NCBI GenBank assembly: GCA_944383465.1
Contig: CALWPQ010000006.1
Coordinates: 1-37,182 of the forward strand
Direction of reading: 5' to 3'
DNA length: 37,182 bases
DNA from: an uncultured Clostridia bacterium
GTDB taxonomy: Bacteria; Bacillota; Clostridia; Peptostreptococcales; Anaerovoracaceae
Shown: positions 1 through 6,269 of the stretch, one piece after another
Position numbering within the stretch: the first letter of the stretch is position 1
Layout of the letters: each line of letters opens with the position of its first letter
Notes under the pieces: model-generated
What the model was told of the DNA's origin: nothing
What the model saw: the letters and a program-made list of their open reading frames with translations, nothing else
The model's database searches: none
Program-made: the position numbers and the translations under genes

Positions 1-810
1 TCTCGAAAGTTTTTGATACACGGCATAAATGAAAGAAACGGCATAGCCGTAAGCTATACCGTTTCTCTCTCGCCCTACAATGTTTTCTTATTAGGATTGC
101 ACATTAAGCACGTCGGATTTTCTTTCCACTCAACACCAGAAGAGCTCGAAGAAATTCTCACTGCTCACCCGGAAATGGAATTCGTACAGCTTCAGATAAA
201 TTATGCTGACTGGGAAAATCCTGCCGTACAATCGAGAAAATGCTATGAAGTAGCAAGAAAACATGGCAAACCGATTATCATTATGGAACCTGTAAAAGGC
301 GGTATGCTTGCGACTCCGCCGGCGTCTGTTGAAAAGGTACTCCGCGACGCAGAACCCGATTCCTCGCCCGCATCATGGGCCATCCGTTTCGCCGCTGACC
401 TCGAAGGCCTCATCGTGGTACTTTCCGGGATGAGCAGCGTTGAACAGATGAAAGACAATCTCTCGTTTATGAAAGATTTTAACGGTCTTTCGGACAGTGA
501 AAGGGCAACTCTAAAAAAGGCGCAGGAAGAGCTTACAAAAGTCCCTCTCGTTCCTTGCACTACTTGTAATTACTGCGCAAAGGTATGTCCGATGGAAATC
601 GGCATTTCCGGCTCTTTTACAGCAATGAATTACTTTACGCTTTACGGTGATAAAGCTGCGGCAGTTCATCAGGAAGACTGGCTCGTTTCCGGTCACGGCA
701 AAAAGCCTGCAAGCGCCTGCATTAAGTGCGGCAAGTGCGAAGCGGCCTGTCCTCAGCATATAAATATACGCGCAGAACTTGAAAAAGTAGAAAAGACACT
801 TCGCGGATAA
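1..810 (+). CDS. Aldo/keto reductase with C-terminal 4Fe-4S ferredoxin-like domain (5' end cut by window edge)
   Basis: This is the C-terminal two thirds of an NADPH-type aldo/keto reductase of the clostridial class that ends in a ferredoxin-like domain. The reading frame is open to base 1; the first in-frame start-like codon is TTG at 13. The barrel part is recognisable from IKHVGFSFHSTPEE (from base 103) through FVQLQINYADWENP and IIIMEPVKGGML. The tail has two cysteine clusters, CTTCNYCAKVCP and CIKCGKCEAACP, each fit to bind a 4Fe-4S cluster. The N-terminal cofactor and catalytic region lies outside the window. Residues encoded by about bases 37-102 do not resemble the family although their number fits the expected spacing (see findings). 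Substrate is unknown. A hairpin terminator follows at 861-896. Confidence 0.85.
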   Translation, partial: SRKFLIHGINERNGIAVSYTVSLSPYNVFLLGLHIKHVGFSFHSTPEELEEILTAHPEMEFVQLQINYADWENPAVQSRKCYEVARKHGKPIIIMEPVKGGMLATPPASVEKVLRDAEPDSSPASWAIRFAADLEGLIVVLSGMSSVEQMKDNLSFMKDFNGLSDSERATLKKAQEELTKVPLVPCTTCNYCAKVCPMEIGISGSFTAMNYFTLYGDKAAAVHQEDWLVSGHGKKPASACIKCGKCEAACPQHINIRAELEKVEKTLRG

Positions 811-860
811 GCTGAATGATAAATCTGACAATTAACACCCTTAACCTTGCATAAAAAGCA

Positions 861-896
861 AACTCCGATATTTTCTTCAATGAAAGCATCGGAGTT
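861..896 (+). terminator. Rho-independent terminator after the aldo/keto reductase
   Basis: A 9-bp stem (AACTCCGAT paired with ATCGGAGTT) is followed on the plus strand by TTTATTGTATTTG. The opposite strand also ends in a short T-run, so it may stop convergent transcription from the response regulator as well. Confidence 0.7.
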
Positions 897-1031
897 TTAT
901 TGTATTTGTTTTCGTTTGTCTATATATTTTTCGACTTTCGTCTTTGCCTGCCAGAATAATTATCATCAGCAAGCCCTGTCCGTCATATTTGTGGATTTCC
1001 CTGTCAAATTTTAATCGCTTAGAAACAGTGC

Positions 1032-1730
1032 TTACGGCCGTTTGAAATAATAACCAATACCGCGTTTTGTCATTATGTACTTCGGGTCGCTCGAATCATC
1101 CTCAAGTTTTTCACGAAGACGTCTTACTGTTACATCGACTGTACGAATATCACCGTAATATTCGTAGCCCCATACCTCTTCAAGGAGCTGTTCCCTTGAA
1201 AATACACGGTTTTCTCTTTCAGCAAGATATTTTAGAAGTTCAAATTCGCGGAGAGTGAGTTCGAGCGGTTTGTCGTCCTTTCTCACTTCGTATCTATTCA
1301 TATCTATCGCCAAATTTCCGAATTCCTGCACGTTTGCAGGTTCACTTTTCGCAGAGGCCGCGGCTTCGTTACGCCTGATATTCGCCTTAATTCTCGCTAT
1401 AAGCTCTCTCATTCCAAAAGGTTTTGTTATGTAATCGTCAGCGCCGAGTTCAAGACCAAGCACTTTATCAACCTCTTCTTCTTTTGCCGTGAGCATCAGA
1501 ATCGGCACATTGCTTTTTTCACGAATTTTTCTACATACTGCAAAGCCGTCCATAATCGGCAGCATTATATCAAGTAAAACAAGGTCCGGATTCTGAGAAA
1601 GCGCTTTGTCAAGGCCTTCCTGCCCGTCAAACGCCGTGTCTGCCACAAATCCTTCTTTTGTAAGATTAAATTTTATGATATCAGATATGGATTTTTCATC
1701 TTCGATTATAAGTATTTTCTTCGCGTCCAT
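1032..1730 (-). CDS. walR: OmpR/PhoB-family response regulator, WalR (YycF)-like
   Basis: This 232-residue two-domain response regulator would be phosphorylated by a histidine kinase and bind DNA as a dimer. The receiver domain (residues 4-115) has the acidic pair E10/D11, phospho-acceptor D54 in LLDIMLP, T81 and K103 in KPF. The C-terminal winged helix (about 133-230) contains the recognition-helix region TVDVTVRRLREKLE. Overall sequence and the IGLELGADDY-type stretch fit the WalR/YycF group, which controls cell-wall metabolism in Firmicutes; the exact orthology is an inference. The start has GAAGGAGAAG just upstream. A strong promoter lies at 1832-1860. Unusually, no histidine kinase gene follows: 220 bases downstream is the convergent aldo/keto reductase. 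Confidence 0.88.
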   Translation of the reverse strand: MDAKKILIIEDEKSISDIIKFNLTKEGFVADTAFDGQEGLDKALSQNPDLVLLDIMLPIMDGFAVCRKIREKSNVPILMLTAKEEEVDKVLGLELGADDYITKPFGMRELIARIKANIRRNEAAASAKSEPANVQEFGNLAIDMNRYEVRKDDKPLELTLREFELLKYLAERENRVFSREQLLEEVWGYEYYGDIRTVDVTVRRLREKLEDDSSDPKYIMTKRGIGYYFKRP

Positions 1731-1831
1731 TTCTTCTCCTTCTGGTTAAAATAATCGCTCAACACCTCTTACTGCACACCTTTTCGGCGTATTGGCGTTT
1801 TGTAAACACACTTCTGCTATTTAACAACGCC

Positions 1832-1860
1832 AGTATATCATATTTTACTTTTTAAGTCAA
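1832..1860 (-). promoter_or_regulatory. Sigma-A-type promoter for the WalR-like gene
   Basis: On the minus strand TTGACT (1860-1855), a 17-base spacer and TATACT (1837-1832) lie about 100 bases upstream of the gene. The spacer ends in TGA, giving an extended -10. The leader that follows contains a GGCGTT/AACGCC inverted repeat. Confidence 0.75.
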
Positions 1861-1965
1861 AGTTAAGCGTCTGATATCCAACAATTGTATATCCGTCGTG
1901 CACAAATGCATATGTTTTCGCATATTATGGAAAATCAATATTCTATATTTTGAGGAGGACTGAAA

Positions 1966-3159
1966 ATGACTACTCCTTATATCATATTTTCCAGAAAAAA
2001 CTGCACTGCAATACGCTCTTGTATACTCCAAAACTACGGTTACATACGATACGAATTTCCTTTTATAAACGCTCTGGCGGTGGAAGTGCCTGATGAAAAA
2101 ATACCAAATATCAGAGCACACAAGCGCGTCGCTATGATAGCGCGCGATGGCTCTGTGTCAAAGCTGCCGCTTGCACCGGGACACACAGAGTCTGTTGATA
2201 TTAAAAGCATTCGCCAAATAATCTGCGGTCCTAAAGAAAGTGCGGACACAAGTGAAAATTTAAAGGCAAAAAATCAAAATAAGAAAACAGCATTTATGCT
2301 CAGCAAGCCCAAAGCACAGTCGCTGCCTTTTACGGAAAATCAGGGCTTTGGCACAACGATAGCCATAATTGACACAGGCGTTGCGCCTCATTACGATCTT
2401 ATAAAACCCTATAATCGAATTATCGCTTTTAAGGATTTCGTAAACGACAGAACTGAGCCTTACGACGACGATGGTCACGGTACGCATGTAGCCGGCATTG
2501 CCGCGGGCAACGGCTACGCCGTCGGCAACCGCTATTTTCTGTGCGGTACTGCGCCGATGGCGCAAATCGCAGCTATAAAGGCCCTCGACGAAACAGGCAG
2601 CGGCACAACCTCAGATATACTTGCCGCTATGCAATGGATTGCCGAAAACAAAGACAAATATAATATTAAGGTTGTAAACCTTTCTCTGGGCATAAGCGCA
2701 GATGCCGAAAATCCTATTGATCCACTGGTGATTGGGGCCGCGGCCCTCGTGGCGCGCGGTGTCACTGTGGTCACTGCTGCGGGCAACAGCGGTCCTGAGC
2801 CTTGCACAGTGACATCGCCCGGCACGAGCCCTTTCGTCATCACCGTCGGCTCGTGTGACGAAAGGGGGAGAATTACAGAATTCTCCGGCCGCGGCCCTAC
2901 ATTCTCCGGCCTGCACAAGCCCGATCTCGTCGCCCCCGGCGTGGATATCGTTTCTCTTGACGCAGCGACATGCAAAGGTTACATAGCGCAAAGCGGAACA
3001 TCTATGTCCAGTCCTTACGCCGCTGGAATTGTCGCCTGTCTGTACTCCGAAAATCCGAAAATAACACCGCGTCAGGTAAAAAGCATTCTTTCCAAAATGC
3101 TAATGCCTCTTCCGGGTGTACCGCGCGACATCCAAGGCCGCGGCGCACTCTTTATATAA
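1966..3159 (+). CDS. Subtilisin-like serine protease (peptidase S8)
   Basis: A 397-residue S8 protease with the complete catalytic triad: D136 in IAIIDTGVA, H171 in GHGTHVAG and S346 in SGTSMSSP, plus oxyanion-hole N274 in AAGNSGP. Residues 1-65 (INALAVEVPDEKIPNI, VAMIARDGSV) resemble an I9-type propeptide. A poorly conserved linker follows. There is no signal peptide or membrane segment, so the enzyme may act inside the cell like intracellular subtilisins, or leave by another route. The start is supported by TGAGGAGGACTG nine bases upstream. The gene stands alone between the divergent response regulator and the convergent lipoprotein. Natural substrate is unknown. Confidence 0.93.
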   Translation: MTTPYIIFSRKNCTAIRSCILQNYGYIRYEFPFINALAVEVPDEKIPNIRAHKRVAMIARDGSVSKLPLAPGHTESVDIKSIRQIICGPKESADTSENLKAKNQNKKTAFMLSKPKAQSLPFTENQGFGTTIAIIDTGVAPHYDLIKPYNRIIAFKDFVNDRTEPYDDDGHGTHVAGIAAGNGYAVGNRYFLCGTAPMAQIAAIKALDETGSGTTSDILAAMQWIAENKDKYNIKVVNLSLGISADAENPIDPLVIGAAALVARGVTVVTAAGNSGPEPCTVTSPGTSPFVITVGSCDERGRITEFSGRGPTFSGLHKPDLVAPGVDIVSLDAATCKGYIAQSGTSMSSPYAAGIVACLYSENPKITPRQVKSILSKMLMPLPGVPRDIQGRGALFI

Positions 3160-3219
3160 TTCATTATTACTTTTTATAAAAAACTGCTATAGCTTTCTCC
3201 GTTTCCAGAAAAAAATTTA

Positions 3220-3260
3220 CTCCCGTGCTCCGACCCCTCTGCGGGACAGGAACGCGGGAG
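3220..3260 (-). terminator. Terminator of the small lipoprotein gene
   Basis: A GC-rich hairpin (CTCCCGTGCTCC with GGAACGCGGGAG, two wobble pairs) is followed on the minus strand by TAAATTTTTTT. It also sits 60 bases after the convergent protease gene. Confidence 0.65.
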
Positions 3261-3378
3261 CATTGATAATATGAAAAGACACTGTCTTGAAAACCCCCTT
3301 ACCGTTTCCCCAGCTCTCTAATTTTAACAAAAACCTCAGAAAACGGCATTGTTCATCTACTTATCGCCTATTTACATT

Positions 3379-3942
3379 TTACGATATTGCAAACGCTCCC
3401 ACTGTATATGTCCAATTTCCGTTTTCACCCTTTACTGCTTCGCAATCAGTAAAGAAATACGCGCCGAGAGCTGTTCTCCATTTTCCTATCGTAAACTTTA
3501 TCGTATCTCCCTCAGCTTCAAAATCATCAAAGCTGAACAAAAGTCCTTTCTCAAACTCCGGAAATTCATCAGGATTCAAAATGGCTCCCTCAGAAACGAG
3601 TTCCTCATATGTGGCCGCTTTCGTTTCAACGGAATATTCCCCCGCCACCTTTTCCAGCAGCGCCTCTTTCTCCTCCTCACTTAAATTTGTTACATTCGAC
3701 AAATCCACTGCGATAACCTCAACACCGTCATTAAGCGCGCTGTCTTCTTCATACAAATCTTTTATCACTCCTAAATAGAAATCAACAAGCGCCTCATCCT
3801 GAATTCCCGCATCGGTACCGTTTTCATTTTCTAACATACCGTCTCCGCCGCCGTTTGCCTCCGTCTGCCCGCAGGCTGCCGCAAACAATAAAAGCGCCAA
3901 AACCAGAGCACAAACAATCCATTTCTTATCTCTTTTCACCAT
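3379..3942 (-). CDS. Small lipoprotein of unknown function
   Basis: A 187-residue predicted lipoprotein. Residues 1-20 form a basic-hydrophobic signal peptide, and the lipobox LFAAAC places the lipidated cysteine at C24. An acidic, glycine-rich linker follows, then a globular region from about residue 48 with no family I can name; the last 50 residues (from FEAEGDTIKFTIGKW to YTVGAFAIS) look like a small beta-rich domain. The ribosome binding site AAGGAGAGG lies 7 bases before the ATG. It is probably single-gene: a terminator lies downstream, and the next gene upstream has its own terminator at 4391-4415. Expected location is the outer face of the membrane. Confidence 0.8.
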   Translation of the reverse strand: MVKRDKKWIVCALVLALLLFAAACGQTEANGGGDGMLENENGTDAGIQDEALVDFYLGVIKDLYEEDSALNDGVEVIAVDLSNVTNLSEEEKEALLEKVAGEYSVETKAATYEELVSEGAILNPDEFPEFEKGLLFSFDDFEAEGDTIKFTIGKWRTALGAYFFTDCEAVKGENGNWTYTVGAFAIS

Positions 3943-4390
3943 CTCAACCTCTCCTTTTTATATCATTTTCTCTATCTTAAACTTCTTTTTAGACGCTTTT
4001 CCTTCTAAAAAGTTCCTTTTATCCCTTTTAAGCTATTGCTTTAATTCCCTAAATGCCGTTGTTATTAACAAGCTTTCTTAAATTATTTGTACCGCTACGG
4101 ATATCAAACATCAAATGGCAGACCTTCAGCATCAAGAAGCGGACATTAAGCCTCGAATTTCAAAAGCCCAAGATCGAGCAGCAGACTCTTGTTTGCCGAT
4201 CCGCCTCTTGCGCTTTCCAATTTTCGATTTCTAATTCTCGCTATGCACACCAAAACGCGCATCGCGCATATAACCCGCGCAGAAGTCTGTTATTTTGGAC
4301 CGCGTCCCCTGCACATATATAAAGACAACATTGTCAAGTATTTTTATATGCAAAAATAAGAAATATCGCATACGGCCGAAAGAAGCATAT
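3943..4390. other. Intergenic stretch without a supported gene
   Basis: The first 80 bases hold the lipoprotein leader, including an inverted repeat CTTTTTAGA (3985-3993) / TCTAAAAAG (4004-4012). Bases 4090-4320 are less AT-rich than the surrounding gap and contain short open frames on both strands (the longest, 4053-4322 plus, lacks a ribosome binding site). One plus-strand frame from 4114 starts MADLQHQEADIK and looks coiled-coil-like, but it stops after 38 codons. It may be a decayed gene; nothing firm can be assigned. Confidence 0.4.
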
Positions 4391-4415
4391 AAAAAGGGGC
4401 ATTATGCCCCTTTTA
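4391..4415 (-). terminator. Terminator of the PepSY/copper-amine-oxidase-like gene
   Basis: A 10-bp perfect stem (AAAAGGGGCA / TGCCCCTTTT) with a three-base loop lies 40 bases after the stop codon and reads into TTTTTATATG on the minus strand. Confidence 0.85.
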
Positions 4416-4453
4416 AATAGTTTGTCTGTATCTTAACTTTAAATCACGATATT

Positions 4454-5578
4454 CTAATCCCACCAGAAATCTCTCTCGTAATCGAGAATCGTGCCGGAAA
4501 CAGCGTCTATTGTCAGCTCGTACTCGTAATCACCGCTGCGGAACTCCACTTCGTATTCCCAACGGCCATCGTCATAATCTAACTTCACTTTCTGGAAAGT
4601 CGCCTGTGAAGCTGACACACCCGCACGTTCCAAGGAGATTTCTTTTGCTCTGCTTTCACCGATATAAGATGTATTATCGAATGACGATGACTGAGCTGGT
4701 ATGCTATTTTCAGCATCGTAATCAAATTCAAGCACATTACCTGATACAGCGTCGATTGTGTAATCGTATTCCTTGTAATCGCTCGTGTAGAACTCTATAT
4801 CATAAACCTGACGTCCATCGTCCCACTCCAGCTTATTCTCAATAAATGTAACTTTACTTGCGGTTAATCCGGCATGAGCTAAAGCTTTGGATTTTGCAGT
4901 TTCTACAGAAATTACAGACCCGCTCGTCTGTCCCGTCTGATTATTTGTTCCGTTTGCACCGCCATTACCCTGATTGAAGCTGTCGGCATCTGTAACCAGA
5001 CTGTCGCCTGCAGATGTAAGAATAACAGTGCTTGTCGCTGAATTCCAATTCACCGAGCAGCCCATCAGGCCGCTTATAGCCCTAACAGGCAAATAGGTGC
5101 TGCCGTTATAGAGCATTGGATATACAGTATCTCCGTTTGCATCCGTAAAGTTCCTTACGGTTCCATCTACCACAATTGTGAAATCAGGACGAATCTGTAC
5201 CGTAACGCTCTGCTTTTTAGCATTAGTATCAGGAGTACCCGATGTTTTTGCTGCAGTGCGTGTTCCATCCAGGGTTACGGTCAATGTTGATTGATCCCAG
5301 TTTACATTTTTCCCCATAAGCTCCCCAATCGCGCGGAGAGGCAAATAGGTACTGCCGTTATAAGAGATAGGATGAACCTCCTGTCCCTGCACATTGTAAA
5401 AGATTTGCTGCTCGCCGTCCAAAACAATCTCAATCTGCGGAGAAAGCTGAGCAGTGACTTTAGTTCCGCTCGACGCTGCAAAAACGCCTGTTATCATCAG
5501 CCCTAAAATCAAAGTACAGATCAAAAATACACTTAAAAGCTTTACAATATTAGATTTTCTCACTTTACTCGTAATCAT
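4454..5578 (-). CDS. Secreted protein with two copper-amine-oxidase-like N-terminal repeats and two PepSY domains
   Basis: A 374-residue exported protein. Residues 1-35 are a long signal peptide (cleavage probably near VFAAS). Two copies of the copper-amine-oxidase N-terminal-like surface domain follow at about 40-105 and 124-190, each with the YNGSTYLPxRAI hallmark. A low-complexity N/G/T/Q linker covers 195-222. Two PepSY repeats lie at about 225-287 and 308-368, each ending in TIDAVSGxxLxxxxD. In this family such modules are non-catalytic, bind the cell surface and are thought to modulate extracellular peptidases; no oxidase active site is present. The ribosome binding site GAAGGAGG precedes the ATG by 6 bases. 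A TTAGC-N4-GCTAA palindrome sits 106 bases upstream. Confidence 0.88.
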   Translation of the reverse strand: MITSKVRKSNIVKLLSVFLICTLILGLMITGVFAASSGTKVTAQLSPQIEIVLDGEQQIFYNVQGQEVHPISYNGSTYLPLRAIGELMGKNVNWDQSTLTVTLDGTRTAAKTSGTPDTNAKKQSVTVQIRPDFTIVVDGTVRNFTDANGDTVYPMLYNGSTYLPVRAISGLMGCSVNWNSATSTVILTSAGDSLVTDADSFNQGNGGANGTNNQTGQTSGSVISVETAKSKALAHAGLTASKVTFIENKLEWDDGRQVYDIEFYTSDYKEYDYTIDAVSGNVLEFDYDAENSIPAQSSSFDNTSYIGESRAKEISLERAGVSASQATFQKVKLDYDDGRWEYEVEFRSGDYEYELTIDAVSGTILDYERDFWWD

Positions 5579-6056
5579 AAATACCTCCTTCGTTTCAACT
5601 TTCTTAGGAAAAAGCTTTAAGTTTCTTTTCCCTATTTAAAAAAATCTTGCGAATTCCCTGAGCTGTCAGTCTTTGTATCGTCGTTAGCTTTAGCTAATTT
5701 CATAATATCATAGGCCTTTCCATATGTCACCAAAAATTTTTTCCTAAAGTTAATTTTTTCACATTATCAGCCCTGCAACGCAAAACCACTTAAACACTTG
5801 ATACGCATACTATACACTGATTTCAGAAATATCTGCAAAGGATAACATATTGCTGGCTACCTGTCAAAACATTATAAGCCTTAAGCTTTGCATATCGTCA
5901 GAGAATTATCGCGAACTTTTTTTGCAACCGCACTGTTCGGCGCAGCCTGCTGCCGTAATCCTCTGCAATTTCTTTAAAGCTGACCAATGGATTGTTTATA
6001 AATATCATTTAGAATGAAAACATCTTCATCAATACTTTTCAATTACAAAATACAAA
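5579..6056. other. Long intergenic region with a possible gene remnant
   Basis: Bases 5579-5760 are the leader and probable promoter region of the PepSY gene, including the TTAGC palindrome. Farther right, the minus strand 6008-5898 has a 36-codon frame (MIFINNPLVSFKEIAEDY to the end FAIIL) with protein-like composition but no ribosome binding site. The same frame continues after its TGA. This looks more like a decayed coding sequence than a working gene. Bases 5760-5890 show nothing I can name. Confidence 0.3.
5684..5697. promoter_or_regulatory. Palindrome TTAGC-N4-GCTAA upstream of the PepSY gene
   Basis: A perfect 5-4-5 inverted repeat lies about 106 bases upstream of the PepSY-domain gene. 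The same palindrome, with one more base pair on each side, occurs at 23113-23128 in front of the ABC exporter pair. It could be a shared operator; the regulator is unknown. Confidence 0.35.
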
Positions 6057-6094
6057 AGGCATACTCTGTTCTTTTAAAAGAACAGAGTATGCCT
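6057..6094 (-). terminator. 38-bp perfect palindrome, terminator of the M23 peptidase gene
   Basis: AGGCATACTCTGTTCTTTT is followed directly by its exact reverse complement, 19 + 19 bases. On the minus strand it reads into TTTGTATTTTG. It lies 176 bases beyond the stop of the peptidase gene, after a transporter remnant, so it could originally have belonged to that remnant. Confidence 0.6.
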
Positions 6095-6111
6095 GCCCAT
6101 TCTTTACAAAT

Positions 6112-6198
6112 TGTATAGAAAAACTCAATCGGTATCACTATAGCAAGCACAAGTGCCAGCCTCCAGTTTACAAGCATCAAACATGCTATTCTTATATT
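6112..6198 (-). pseudogene. Remnant of an ABC exporter membrane domain
   Basis: In one minus-strand frame the peptide MLVNWRLALVLAIVIPI is encoded by 6177-6127. It matches 15 of 17 residues of the intact exporter at 33035-34837 (MTVNWKLALVLAIVIPI). At DNA level 6130-6180 matches 34319-34369 at 46 of 51 positions. Flanking codons match only loosely and the frame soon ends, so this is a short decayed fragment of a paralogous gene. Confidence 0.7.
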
Positions 6199-6269
6199 AG
6201 CAAATCTACGCTTTGATGACAAAAAGATAATTTTAACAAGTATGAGTTAACGCAAAGGCTTTTTCATTC

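Noticed and set aside
830..1040. Open minus-strand frame of about 60 codons running past the response regulator stop, considered as a kinase remnant
   Set aside because: It has no start with a ribosome binding site, and nothing in it resembles a sensor kinase N-terminus or catalytic motif.
3220..3260. Considered as the terminator of the subtilase gene
   Set aside because: The T-run is on the minus-strand side only, so it mainly serves the convergent lipoprotein gene.
4053..4322. 89-codon plus-strand open frame
   Set aside because: It has no ribosome binding site, an odd composition and no recognisable family. It lies in a gap between two minus-strand genes and conflicts with other short frames.
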